DNA from: UBA7985 sp002690455
Lineage (GTDB): Bacteria > Pseudomonadota > Alphaproteobacteria > UBA7985
Direction: 5' to 3'
NCBI GenBank assembly: GCA_965662775.1
Contig: CBFIIW010000001.1
Coordinates: forward strand, 180,531-244,530
Length of the DNA: 64,000 nt
In this document: piece by piece, positions 52,821 through 60,777 of the stretch
Layout of the letters: each line of letters begins with the position of its first letter
Position numbering within the stretch: position 1 is the first letter of the stretch
The notes under the pieces: model-generated
What the model saw: only the letters and a program-made list of their open reading frames with translations
The model's database searches: none
Told to the model about the DNA's origin: nothing
Position numbers and translations under genes: made by a program

Positions 52821-54175
52821 GCGCTCGCCGCCTTCAAACCAGCTTCGACCCCGTCTAGGATTTTGCGAGTGTCGTCAGCGGTGATAACCAAGGACGGAGA
52901 GAGGATTACGTTCGGCCCCGATACCCGAACCATAACGCCGGCCTCATAAGCCGCTTCGAATAGCGTCTGCATGGTGGCCTTATCCGCAGATTGCTTCGTT
53001 GCCCGGTCGCTGACCAGTTCGAGGCAGAACATGAGCCCCTGTCCCCGGACATCGCCAATGAGATCATATTTCTTCGCCAGAGCATGCCCGCCAGCGAGCA
53101 ATTCCTGACCGCGCGCTGCGGCGTTCTCAGCCACATTCAGACGCGCGATTTCAGGCAGGCACGCCAGCGCCGCCGCGGCGCCCACCGGGTGGCCGGAGTA
53201 GGTGTAGCCATGACCGATCATACCGATGGGGCTTGTATCGTTTTCAAACACCTCAGCCACTGCACCGCCGATCATCACTGCGCCAAAAGGAAAATAGCCG
53301 TTGGTGATAGCCTTTGCGGTGCACATCAGGTCGGGCTGCACGCCCCATAGCCGAGAACCAGTCCAAGCGCCGGTTCTGCCGAAAGCGGTAATGACTTCGT
53401 CGGCGATCAGCAGCACCCCGTGCCGGTCACAGATTTCACGCACCATGGGCATGAAACTCTCATGCGGCGGGATCACGCCCCCTGCCCCCAGCACCGGTTC
53501 CATGATGAAAGCTGCCACCGTATCTGGCCCCTGGAAGAGGATCTCGTCCTCAAGCGTTGCCGCGCAGAGCTGCGCCAGCCGCTGAGGATCGCTTTCGCCG
53601 AACGGATTCCGGTACGTCAGTGGAGCGGTGATCTGGAAACACCCTTGCAGCAGCGGCTCGTACTGGCGGCGAAAGTTGGCATTTCCGTTTACTGAAGCCC
53701 CGCCGAAGTGGGTGCCATGGTAGCCTTTTTTGAGGCTGATGAACTTGTAGCGATCCTTATCACCCCGGATTTTGTGATACTGGCGTGCTAGCCGCAGGGC
53801 GGTTTCGACGCTATCTGATCCGCCACTGGTGAAAAAGCTTCGGGTCATGCCATCGGGGGCAAACCACTCCTGCAGCACGTATGACAGTTCAATTGTCGGT
53901 CCGGTGGTCGTTCCGCGAAAGGTGGAATAATAGGCGAGTTGATCAAGCTGCTCAGTGATGGCGCGCTTGATTGGTTCGACCGAGTAGCCGAGGTTGACAT
54001 TCCAGAGACCACCCACGGCATCAATCACCCGGTGGCCGTCAACATCGGTCAGGGTCACACCCTCCGCGCCGGTGATGACTTTGGGCGGGTTGTTGCGCAT
54101 CTCGGCGGGGTGCGCCATGGGATGCCAGGTGTGCCGCGCATTGTTTTCCTTGAGAAAATTACTGTCGCCGTCCAT
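52817..54175 (-). CDS. Class III omega-aminotransferase (putrescine/taurine-pyruvate type)
   Basis: 452 aa. FTSGGSDSVETALRLARQYH near residue 114, YHGTHFGGASVNGN near 150, LLIADEVITAFGRTG near 258 and the PLP lysine in LMCTAKAITNGYFPFGAVMIG near 288 match SpuC-like and beta-alanine/taurine-pyruvate aminotransferases. It transfers the terminal amino group of an amine or omega-amino acid to pyruvate, giving an aldehyde. It is the upstream partner of the decarboxylase through a 4-bp overlap. The aldehyde product could be handled by the dehydrogenase at 55240. Substrate range cannot be read more closely. Confidence 0.85.
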   Translation of the reverse strand: MDGDSNFLKENNARHTWHPMAHPAEMRNNPPKVITGAEGVTLTDVDGHRVIDAVGGLWNVNLGYSVEPIKRAITEQLDQLAYYSTFRGTTTGPTIELSYVLQEWFAPDGMTRSFFTSGGSDSVETALRLARQYHKIRGDKDRYKFISLKKGYHGTHFGGASVNGNANFRRQYEPLLQGCFQITAPLTYRNPFGESDPQRLAQLCAATLEDEILFQGPDTVAAFIMEPVLGAGGVIPPHESFMPMVREICDRHGVLLIADEVITAFGRTGAWTGSRLWGVQPDLMCTAKAITNGYFPFGAVMIGGAVAEVFENDTSPIGMIGHGYTYSGHPVGAAAALACLPEIARLNVAENAAARGQELLAGGHALAKKYDLIGDVRGQGLMFCLELVSDRATKQSADKATMQTLFEAAYEAGVMVRVSGPNVILSPSLVITADDTRKILDGVEAGLKAASA

Positions 54176-54276
54176 TTCGTCCTATCCAGCCGGTGCCGTC
54201 TGTACGGCAGAAATTTCAGATTTGTTGCAGCCTATCGTCGCGGTCTTGCAGGGCGTGATCCGTGGTTGGGTCATGC

Positions 54277-55110
54277 TCAGGCCGCCTTATCCAGATCGCC
54301 GACAATCCGCGTGTACCAATCGGGTACATCGCCGGCAAAAGCCCGCGTCGCCTCCATCGCCATGCCGCACACAAGACGGCCGTTTTCAATTGTTGCAGAA
54401 TCGTGCGCTCGGATCATGGGCGCGGCCAGAGCCAGCGTCCCAAACACGTTGTTATCAGCATCAAAAATCGGCGCCGCCACCGACTTTACGTCAGCGTCGA
54501 AATTGGCCGCGCTCAATGAAAAGCCCTGTAGCCGAAACCGTGCACATTCGCGCAAAACCCGTTCAGGATCAGTCATAGTGTTGGCATTGAAGTCTTCCAG
54601 CGGTCCGCTGCCCAGCAACCGGCGTGCTTCATCAGGTTCGCTGAAAGCCAGAAAACACAGGCCTGAAGCGGTGGCGTGCAGCGGCAGATTGAGTCCCTGG
54701 GCAACGTGCACGCGGTTCGATTGAGGGCTGAGCACGACAATACCGGCAGCCAGCTTGCCAGCCGAAAAAATACCAATGTGGCAGGTTTCGCCCGTCTGCT
54801 CTACCAGCCGTTCCGCAAACGGGCGCAGCACCTGCGTCATTGGGAAGGCTTCTTCTCGCATGCGCGCGAAGCGCAGGAAGCTGCGGCCCAGGTGGTACTT
54901 ACGACTGCGCACATCCTGCTCCACGAAACCAGCGCGCACCAATGCACCGAGCATACGAAGGGCCGCCGACTTGTCGAACCCGGAAAGACGCGCGAACTCA
55001 CTCAGCCCAATTTCAGGCTTAAGATCGCTGAAATGCTCCAGCAGGCTGAGGGCCTTGTCGACAGTTGTCACGGCGTTCCTTCCACGTGTGGCGCTTTCAC
55101 AGCCCCGCAT
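54277..55110 (-). CDS. IclR-family transcriptional regulator
   Basis: 277 aa. The winged helix lies about residues 12-75 (VDKALSLLEHF, IGLSEFARLSGFDKSAALRMLGALVRAGFVEQD), followed by the ligand-binding IclR domain about 95-270, including LPLHATASGLCFLAF near 153 and a C-terminal VAAPIFDADNNVFGTLALAAP. The start at 55110 is likely; a GTG at 55071 behind AAGGA is a good alternative, and an ATG at 55164 has no RBS. It lies between the aminotransferase-decarboxylase pair and the divergent aldehyde dehydrogenase and probably controls both, through the inverted repeat in the gap. Confidence 0.87.
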   Translation of the reverse strand: MRGCESATRGRNAVTTVDKALSLLEHFSDLKPEIGLSEFARLSGFDKSAALRMLGALVRAGFVEQDVRSRKYHLGRSFLRFARMREEAFPMTQVLRPFAERLVEQTGETCHIGIFSAGKLAAGIVVLSPQSNRVHVAQGLNLPLHATASGLCFLAFSEPDEARRLLGSGPLEDFNANTMTDPERVLRECARFRLQGFSLSAANFDADVKSVAAPIFDADNNVFGTLALAAPMIRAHDSATIENGRLVCGMAMEATRAFAGDVPDWYTRIVGDLDKAA

Positions 55111-55171
55111 TCTTCCGCTTTCAAGATGATCAGCATTGACATGGTACGGGCCGGATGCAAGCATTTATTTT

Positions 55172-55200
55172 ATCGATGGTGGTATATTGTCACCATTGAT
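55172..55200. promoter_or_regulatory. Inverted repeat between iclR-type gene and aldehyde dehydrogenase
   Basis: ATCGATGGTG (55172-55181) and CACCATTGAT (55191-55200) are complementary in 9 of 10 positions, with 9 bp between. It lies 40 bp before the aldehyde dehydrogenase start and upstream of the divergent IclR gene, the usual place for autoregulation. TATTTTAT and TATATT run next to and through it. Confidence 0.5.
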
Positions 55201-55239
55201 GGCCTTGCCCCAACCCACTCATTGCCCAAGGATACGTGC

Positions 55240-56730
55240 ATGGTCGAGCAAAGCGACATTGATGCCCTGCGGTCCGCCGTCCCACCCGAACCCAAGCATC
55301 TGATCGGTGGCCGTTACCTCCCCGCCTCAGATGGTAAAGAACGAGAAAACACTTCCCCCATAGACGGTGGGGCGCTCGGGGCATTGGCTCAGGGTACGGC
55401 GCTTGATGTTGACGCGGCGGTTGCTGCCGCCCGCAGGGCCTTTGATGATGGGCGTTGGTCGCGCCTGGCGCCGGCGGCGCGCAAGCGCATTTTGCACCGC
55501 TGTGCGGACTTGATTGAGGCACACAGTCTTGAACTGGCCGTGCTCGGCGTGCGGGACAACGGCACAGAGATATCTATGGCCCTGCGCGCTGAACCAGGCA
55601 GCGCAGCGGCAACCTTTCGCTACTACGCAGAGACCCCTGACAAAGTGAACGGCGAAATTGCCCCGACGCCTGAGGGGACACTCGGGCTGATCCACCGTGA
55701 GCCAGTCGGCGTGGTCGGCGCTATCATTCCTTGGAACTTCCCGCTGATGATCGGATCGTGGAAGATTGCGCCCGCGCTGGCTGCCGGAAATTCGGTTGTG
55801 GTTAAGCCCCCGGAGGTGGCGTCACTGAGCTTAATGCGGCTGGCCGAGTTGTGCCATGAAGCCGGGCTGCCAGACGGAGTATTGAATATCGTCACAGGCG
55901 AAGGCAGCGTCGTCGGTGAAGCCATGGGCCTGCACGGCGATATTGATGTCGTGGTCTTCACCGGTTCGGGAGGGACCGGTCGACGCCTGCTCGACTATGC
56001 TGCACGTTCCAACCTCAAACGGGTTTATCTGGAGCTGGGGGGCAAGTCGCCCAACATTGTCTTCGATGACGCCGGCGACCTGGCTAAGTCGGCCAAAGTG
56101 TCGGCGGGGGCCATCTTTCGTAACAGCGGTCAGGTTTGCGTCGCTGGCTCGCGGTTGTTGGTTCAGCGCACTGTATACGAGCCCTTCCTCGACGCCCTCA
56201 AGGCAGAGACTGAAGCTATGGTGGTCGGTAACCCGCTTGACTTGCGGACGCAGGCCGGGGCCATTGCCTCCCGCGCTCAGTGTCAGTCGGTGCTCGCCAA
56301 AATTGACCGTGCCCGATCGGAGGGGGCCCGGCTGTTGACGGGTGGGGAGCAGATCCTTCAGGAAACCGGCGGCACCTATATCGCACCGACCATCTTTGCC
56401 GAAGTCGATCCCCAGTCCGATCTTGCGCAGGATGAGGTTTTCGGTCCTGTACTGGCGGTCACTCCCTTCGAGGATGAGGCTGAGGCGGTCGCGCTGGCGA
56501 ACTCCACCGTCTTTGGACTGGCAGCCGGGGTCTGGACTGACAACCTCGCCCGCGCGCACCGAATGATTGGGGCCATTCGTTCCGGGTTAATTCACGTTAA
56601 TACCTATGGTGGCCCAGATGTCACCGTGCCGCTGACCGGACACGGTCAATCTGGCAATGGCTCAGACAAATCCATGCACGCGCTTGAGAAGTACACCAAA
56701 CTCAAGGCCGCTTGGATCGCGCTGGATTAG
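55240..56730 (+). CDS. Aldehyde dehydrogenase, PuuC-like
   Basis: 496 aa ALDH. IPWNFPLMIGSWKIAPALAAG near residue 165, catalytic Glu in LELGGKSPNIVFDD near 265 and Cys in FRNSGQVCVAGSRL near 300. The ending GQSGNGSDKSMHALEKYTKLKAAWIALD, read against PuuC of E. coli, suggests the gamma-glutamyl-gamma-aminobutyraldehyde dehydrogenase group. The ATG at 55240 has AAGGA upstream; the open frame further left is antisense to the regulator gene. It would oxidise the aldehyde from the aminotransferase or from a glutamylated amine, and is divergent from the IclR gene. Confidence 0.87.
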   Translation: MVEQSDIDALRSAVPPEPKHLIGGRYLPASDGKERENTSPIDGGALGALAQGTALDVDAAVAAARRAFDDGRWSRLAPAARKRILHRCADLIEAHSLELAVLGVRDNGTEISMALRAEPGSAAATFRYYAETPDKVNGEIAPTPEGTLGLIHREPVGVVGAIIPWNFPLMIGSWKIAPALAAGNSVVVKPPEVASLSLMRLAELCHEAGLPDGVLNIVTGEGSVVGEAMGLHGDIDVVVFTGSGGTGRRLLDYAARSNLKRVYLELGGKSPNIVFDDAGDLAKSAKVSAGAIFRNSGQVCVAGSRLLVQRTVYEPFLDALKAETEAMVVGNPLDLRTQAGAIASRAQCQSVLAKIDRARSEGARLLTGGEQILQETGGTYIAPTIFAEVDPQSDLAQDEVFGPVLAVTPFEDEAEAVALANSTVFGLAAGVWTDNLARAHRMIGAIRSGLIHVNTYGGPDVTVPLTGHGQSGNGSDKSMHALEKYTKLKAAWIALD

Positions 56731-56789
56731 GCAGCAACCTTTGCTCCACCCTGCGGCGCGGTGGTGCCGCTGTGCGGTTGTGAAGCGCC

Positions 56790-58502
56790 TCAGCGGCTGA
56801 CCAGCTTGATGTCCTTGGGCGCCATTGGCGGTTCAAAGCTGCCAAAGAACAGGGGTACCATCGAGCGGTTGCCCTCAACCTGAACCCGCCCTTGCTCGAT
56901 GCCTTCGGGCCAGCGGACTTTCTGCGCGATGAGATCATGGAGGAAACCACTCTCAAAGCGCAGCCTCACGTCGACTGTCTTCGGTGCGACCTCGTGAAAC
57001 TCACAGATGCCCCGACGCAATTCGAGCGCATGATCCAGTCCCCGGTCTTCGATGCAAAATGCCATGGTCAGGTGCAGGTCTGTGACGGTTTCGGCGCGCA
57101 AACGAGTGGCCATACCGCGCAGGATGTTGCCCGGTGGGAAGGCTTGCACGACCGCCGGTGGCGCTAGAACCAGCTGCTGTCGCGCGCCATCGATTTGCGG
57201 CGGTGGATCAAGCTCCATGGCGCAGGACAGCGCCCAGTTGCGCCAATTTGGATTGGCCTGCTCATAGGCCCAACCACGAAGCGCATCCGCCCGCGCGAGC
57301 CGGGCAGCATCGTCTTCGAGGCTGAGGCTGACCAGCAGGCCCAGCAGCTCAGCCGCCCAGAGAAAGTCGCCATCGCCCGCAGCCGATTCAGCCGCAGTGC
57401 GCACAGCGTCCGCCCCACCCATCAACGCAACATAGCGCCGCGCCCGTTCGGCCGGTGGCAATGGGTCGAGGTCCACCGGGTCACCTGAGAACCAGCCGAC
57501 CTTGCCCACGTAGATTGCCGGGATACAGTGTTTCAGCGTTCCATAGAATTCCCCCAGCCACCAGTGTTCGGCAAGGTGCTTGGGCATCTGTACCCGCTGC
57601 ACAATCTCATCAGGGCGCAGGCCCTGATTCATAAAGCGTACCGTCTGGTCATGTGTAAACTGAATGGCGTCCCGATAGGCCGTGAGTACGTCGTTTACTT
57701 CCTCTGGTGAGGTCATTGGGTGACCGTGGTGGGGAACAATCATCTGCGGCTGCAGGACGTGCCGCATCCAGTCCAAGGTTGCTACCCATTGCATTGGGTC
57801 GCGGTAGGGTGTGCCGCGTAAGGTGTAAAGGTTCGGGTAGACCTCACCTTGTATGCAGTCTCCAGTAAGCAGTATTTCCTCGTCAGGGAGGTAGACCCCG
57901 ATCATATCGTCGGTTTCCGAAGGTATGGGAATTAACTCCAGTTCCAGCCCGGCGAGCCGGACCTTTGTGCGCTCGGAAATCAGGTGCGTGGGCGCGATGA
58001 AACCGCGCGGACCGGGATCGTGAGGCATCCCCAGACCTGCGTGGACAAAGCCCTCAGACCCGCGCGGCAGTGCTGCGCCAAAGGTGTAAGCCGCGCGGCG
58101 GCCCATAATGGGCCCCATCCCTGCGGAGACTTCGGTAACGAAATGCATAAGGTCGCTGTGAGCCCAGATTTCGACCTCACCGTTGGCAACCTGTTTTTGG
58201 GTGATGAACCCTTCGATTCCGTTGACGTGGTCGTTGTGAAAGTGCGTATAGACCACGGCCCGGATGGACTGGCCCGGGAAGCGTGCAGCGATATCAGTAG
58301 CCGCGTCACGCGCACTGATTTCTTGCGCCATAGCATCGACCAAAATCAGACCTTCAGGTGCTTCAATCACTGAAACATTAGCGATATTGTAGCCGATCAG
58401 CGTGTGGGTCCGCGTGCCAGTCTTTACGATTTTACGGGAATAGCGCGCAGCGTGCTCGGCCAGGGCCGGGTTGATGTCGGGCGCGGGTTGAATCCGGGTC
58501 AT
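56790..58502 (-). CDS. Metallo-beta-lactamase-fold type III alkylsulfatase-like hydrolase
   Basis: 570 aa. The MBL zinc motif THFHNDHVNG lies near residue 86, LLTGDCIQGEVYPNLYTLRG near 212 and VPHHGHPM near 248; then follow a helical dimerisation domain (about 310-420: AEHWWLGEFYGTLKHCIPAIY) and an SCP2-like end (about 440-560). This order is that of SdsA1/Bds1 alkylsulfatases, which release sulfate from alkyl sulfates. It lacks a signal peptide and is shorter than SdsA1, so a cytoplasmic relative with another substrate is possible. It starts 3 bp after the SDR stop, sharing its promoter. Confidence 0.82.
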   Translation of the reverse strand: MTRIQPAPDINPALAEHAARYSRKIVKTGTRTHTLIGYNIANVSVIEAPEGLILVDAMAQEISARDAATDIAARFPGQSIRAVVYTHFHNDHVNGIEGFITQKQVANGEVEIWAHSDLMHFVTEVSAGMGPIMGRRAAYTFGAALPRGSEGFVHAGLGMPHDPGPRGFIAPTHLISERTKVRLAGLELELIPIPSETDDMIGVYLPDEEILLTGDCIQGEVYPNLYTLRGTPYRDPMQWVATLDWMRHVLQPQMIVPHHGHPMTSPEEVNDVLTAYRDAIQFTHDQTVRFMNQGLRPDEIVQRVQMPKHLAEHWWLGEFYGTLKHCIPAIYVGKVGWFSGDPVDLDPLPPAERARRYVALMGGADAVRTAAESAAGDGDFLWAAELLGLLVSLSLEDDAARLARADALRGWAYEQANPNWRNWALSCAMELDPPPQIDGARQQLVLAPPAVVQAFPPGNILRGMATRLRAETVTDLHLTMAFCIEDRGLDHALELRRGICEFHEVAPKTVDVRLRFESGFLHDLIAQKVRWPEGIEQGRVQVEGNRSMVPLFFGSFEPPMAPKDIKLVSR

Positions 58503-58505
58503 GGC

Positions 58506-59294
58506 TCAATTTAACTCCAGTGCGGCAGCCAGACGAAAGGCGTTAATTCCGCCATCGATCTTGAACTCTCCGCCTTTGATCCAACGGCTCTGGTCAGAGG
58601 CCAAAAACAGCACCAGATCGGCAACCTCCTCCGGCGAAGACGGTCTGCCGGAGCGATCCACCGCCGCGTTGACCCGAGCGCCAAACGCAGACTTAAAGTC
58701 ATCGAGGATACCAGTGGATACAGCCGACGGGCAAACAGCGTTCATACGAATACCTCGCTCCATGCCACCAGCTGTCTGCTGTATCCCCCAAACGATGACG
58801 GCTTCCTTGCTCAGGTTATAGGCCCGCGTGGCGTCGATCTTAAGTTCGGCAAGTGCAAACGCCGGATCAACAGCGTTGTCCATGGCCATGAGCCTCTTGA
58901 CCTCATCGAGGTTGGACATCCACTGCCCTCCGGCAAGTGAGGCCATATTGACGATCGCCGCCTGGTTGGACAGTTGACCGATCAGGGTTTCGGTCAGGTG
59001 GCGTAGGCCGAAGAAGTTAACAGCCAACACCTGCGCACCATTATCCCCCCGCGGCGGCACACCGGCGATATTGAACAGGCAGTCGATCGGGCTGTCGATC
59101 TGCGCAAGCGCCGCGTCAATCGCGCCAAGGTCGCTCATGTTTATCGGGATGTGGTGATCGGCAGCCGGGCAATCAGCAAGGTCCAGCGCTGTCACGCGTG
59201 CGCCCTCAGCTTGCAGCCCTGCCAGCACGGCAGCGCCAATGCCGCTTGCCCCGCCCGTCATCACTGCGTGTTGTCCTTCAAAGCGACCGGCCAT
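58506..59294 (-). CDS. SDR family oxidoreductase (3-alpha-hydroxysteroid dehydrogenase-like)
   Basis: 262 aa SDR. TGGASGIG near residue 13, LDLAD near 37, NIAGVPP near 74, MASLAGG near 117 and the active site AYNLSKEAV near 157 are all present; an insert between the Ser and the Tyr (VDPAFALAELKIDA) is as in 3-alpha-HSD/carbonyl reductase members. The ATG at 59294 follows AGGAGAA. Co-transcribed with the alkylsulfatase-like gene, it may oxidise the alcohol released from a sulfate ester. The palindrome at 59335 is 41 bp upstream. Confidence 0.83.
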   Translation of the reverse strand: MAGRFEGQHAVMTGGASGIGAAVLAGLQAEGARVTALDLADCPAADHHIPINMSDLGAIDAALAQIDSPIDCLFNIAGVPPRGDNGAQVLAVNFFGLRHLTETLIGQLSNQAAIVNMASLAGGQWMSNLDEVKRLMAMDNAVDPAFALAELKIDATRAYNLSKEAVIVWGIQQTAGGMERGIRMNAVCPSAVSTGILDDFKSAFGARVNAAVDRSGRPSSPEEVADLVLFLASDQSRWIKGGEFKIDGGINAFRLAAALELN

Positions 59295-59334
59295 GGGTTC
59301 TTCTCCTGCTTGCTGGATCCGTGTTGCAAAGTAT

Positions 59335-59346
59335 GTGACATGTCAC
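59335..59346. promoter_or_regulatory. Palindrome GTGACATGTCAC, predicted operator
   Basis: Perfect 12-bp palindrome 41 bp before the SDR-alkylsulfatase operon, identical to the core of the palindrome at 44277-44292 before the dehalogenase-like gene. A 10-of-12 match stands at 23023-23034. The 374-bp gap (59295-59668) also holds an inverted repeat and a 14-bp tandem repeat but no gene. Confidence 0.55.
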
Positions 59347-59363
59347 CTTTTCTTTGTCGAGCA

Positions 59364-59452
59364 CGGAGATGGCGTGCCATGCATTCGCTGCCTTGGATGA
59401 GGTAAGGAAGTGAGAAGGGGTAACGAGCCTTGCGGCAAACGCGCCATCTCCG
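59364..59452. repeat. 11-bp inverted repeat with arms CGGAGATGGCG / CGCCATCTCCG
   Basis: Perfect arms at 59364-59374 and 59442-59452 enclose 67 bp. The right arm, extended to CGCGCCATCTCC (59440-59451), is the exact complement of 47501-47512 near the dehalogenase-like gene. It looks like a mobile or dispersed palindromic element; no coding content is evident between the arms. Confidence 0.45.
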
Positions 59453-59494
59453 CTGCATCCCGCGTCCGGGTTTTGAACGTCAGATTTCTTAATG

Positions 59495-59550
59495 GTGCGC
59501 CGTAGACTGTGCGCCGTAGACTGTGCGCCGTAGACCGTATCCTGTGGACC
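59495..59550. repeat. 14-bp tandem repeat, three copies plus a degenerate fourth
   Basis: GTGCGCCGTAGACT occurs at 59495-59508 and 59509-59522, GTGCGCCGTAGACC at 59523-59536, and GTATCCTGTGGACC at 59537-59550. It lies in the intergenic region about 120 bp upstream of the next rightward SDR gene. Copy number may vary. Confidence 0.8.
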
Positions 59551-59668
59551 CTGAACCCTATCGGCCTGAAACAACGCTTGATCCATCTGTCGACTAAAGC
59601 AAGACTAACTTCGGCAAAATCAACAACAATGAGGCGGAAGCCGCCCTTCCCGTCCGGAGATCAACATA

Positions 59669-60406
59669 ATGACAGAAACCCCGCGCAGTTGCCTGATTGT
59701 TGGCGCCGGAGACGCTACAGGTGCCGCCGTCACTCGAGCCTTTGCCCGCGAAGGCTTAATCGCCTGCCCCGTCCGACGGGAACGCAATGCCAAGAAGCTC
59801 GAAGCGCTGGCTCACTCTATCCGCGCCGAGGGCCTCGAGGCCCGCGCCTTCCCCGCAGATGCACGTGATGAAGCGGCTGTCATTAGGCTCGTCGAGCAGG
59901 TCGAGACGGAAGTTGGTCCGATCGAAGTCGCCGTCTTCAACATTGGTGGCAATGTCAGCCATCCCATCACAGAGATGACAGCGCGCGTCTATCAAAAGGT
60001 CTGGGAGATGGCAGCCTTCGCTGGCTTTCTGGTCGGACGGGAGGTAGCGCGCCGGATGGTGACGCGAGAACGTGGCACCATCATCTTCACCGGTGCCACA
60101 GCCAGTACGCGTGGACGGTCTGGAATGGCGGCATTTGCCGGCGCCAAACATGCCCTCCGCGCCCTTGCCCAATCAATGGCGCGCGAACTGGGACCAAGCA
60201 ATATCCATGTCGCGCACACCGTCATTGACGGAGCTATCGATACGGCCTTTATCCGTGAACGCATCCCCGATGCAGAGGTCAGAGTGGCAGACGACCTTAT
60301 CCTCGATCCCGCTCATATCGCTGAAGCTTACGTTATGCTCCACCGGCAACCGCGAACAGCCTGGACCCACGAACTCGACCTCCGCCCCTGGGGTGAGCCG
60401 TGGTGA
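59669..60406 (+). CDS. SDR-family protein with Phe in place of the catalytic Tyr
   Basis: 245 aa. The Rossmann start LIVGAGDATGAAV is a loosened form of TGxxxGxG, NIGGNVS near residue 91 replaces NNAG, and the active site reads TGATASTRGRSGMAAFAGAKHALRAL near 135-160, so the usual YxxxK is FxxxK. The C-terminal ELDLRPWGEPW is typical of this subgroup. Loss of the Tyr hydroxyl speaks against normal dehydrogenase chemistry, unless another residue takes over. No operon partner; it converges with the aldo-keto reductase across a 371-bp gap. Confidence 0.8.
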   Translation: MTETPRSCLIVGAGDATGAAVTRAFAREGLIACPVRRERNAKKLEALAHSIRAEGLEARAFPADARDEAAVIRLVEQVETEVGPIEVAVFNIGGNVSHPITEMTARVYQKVWEMAAFAGFLVGREVARRMVTRERGTIIFTGATASTRGRSGMAAFAGAKHALRALAQSMARELGPSNIHVAHTVIDGAIDTAFIRERIPDAEVRVADDLILDPAHIAEAYVMLHRQPRTAWTHELDLRPWGEPW

Positions 60407-60541
60407 AGGACGTTTCGGCCGCGTGCGCCTTCACGCCGACACTGCCGGCACAGACAACACAGCCCTGATTGTGGAACAGCTGATTGCGTCGGCCCTTCGA
60501 CGCCGCTGCGCGGCTTACGATGGGCCACCGCGCAAACAGAT

Positions 60542-60646
60542 CGGCTCCTGAAGGAGCCGGTCGGCTGTCGCCTCCGTCTTTTCGTTTATGGCTCAGTGCC
60601 GCCGCTTTAGCACACAGGTTCAGACGTTCAGGTTACTGAACGTCTG
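60542..60646. terminator. Two hairpins in the convergent gap 60407-60777
   Basis: CGGCTCC / GGAGCCG with TGAA loop (60542-60559) is followed within 15 bp by a T-rich stretch (TCTTTTCGTTT), consistent with a terminator for the rightward SDR. A perfect 11-bp stem CAGACGTTCAG / CTGAACGTCTG with GTTA loop (60621-60646) could stop transcription from both sides. The gap contains no convincing gene. Confidence 0.5.
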
Positions 60647-60777
60647 CCTCAGGTCGGCGGGCCATCAAGCCCGTCGACCGACAGGGCAACTCTCCGGCGA
60701 AGCCGACACTTGAACTGCGCGACCCCTGGACCGAAGAGCGCGAAGCGCTCAAGGGACGGGGGCGCAACCATGCGCGA

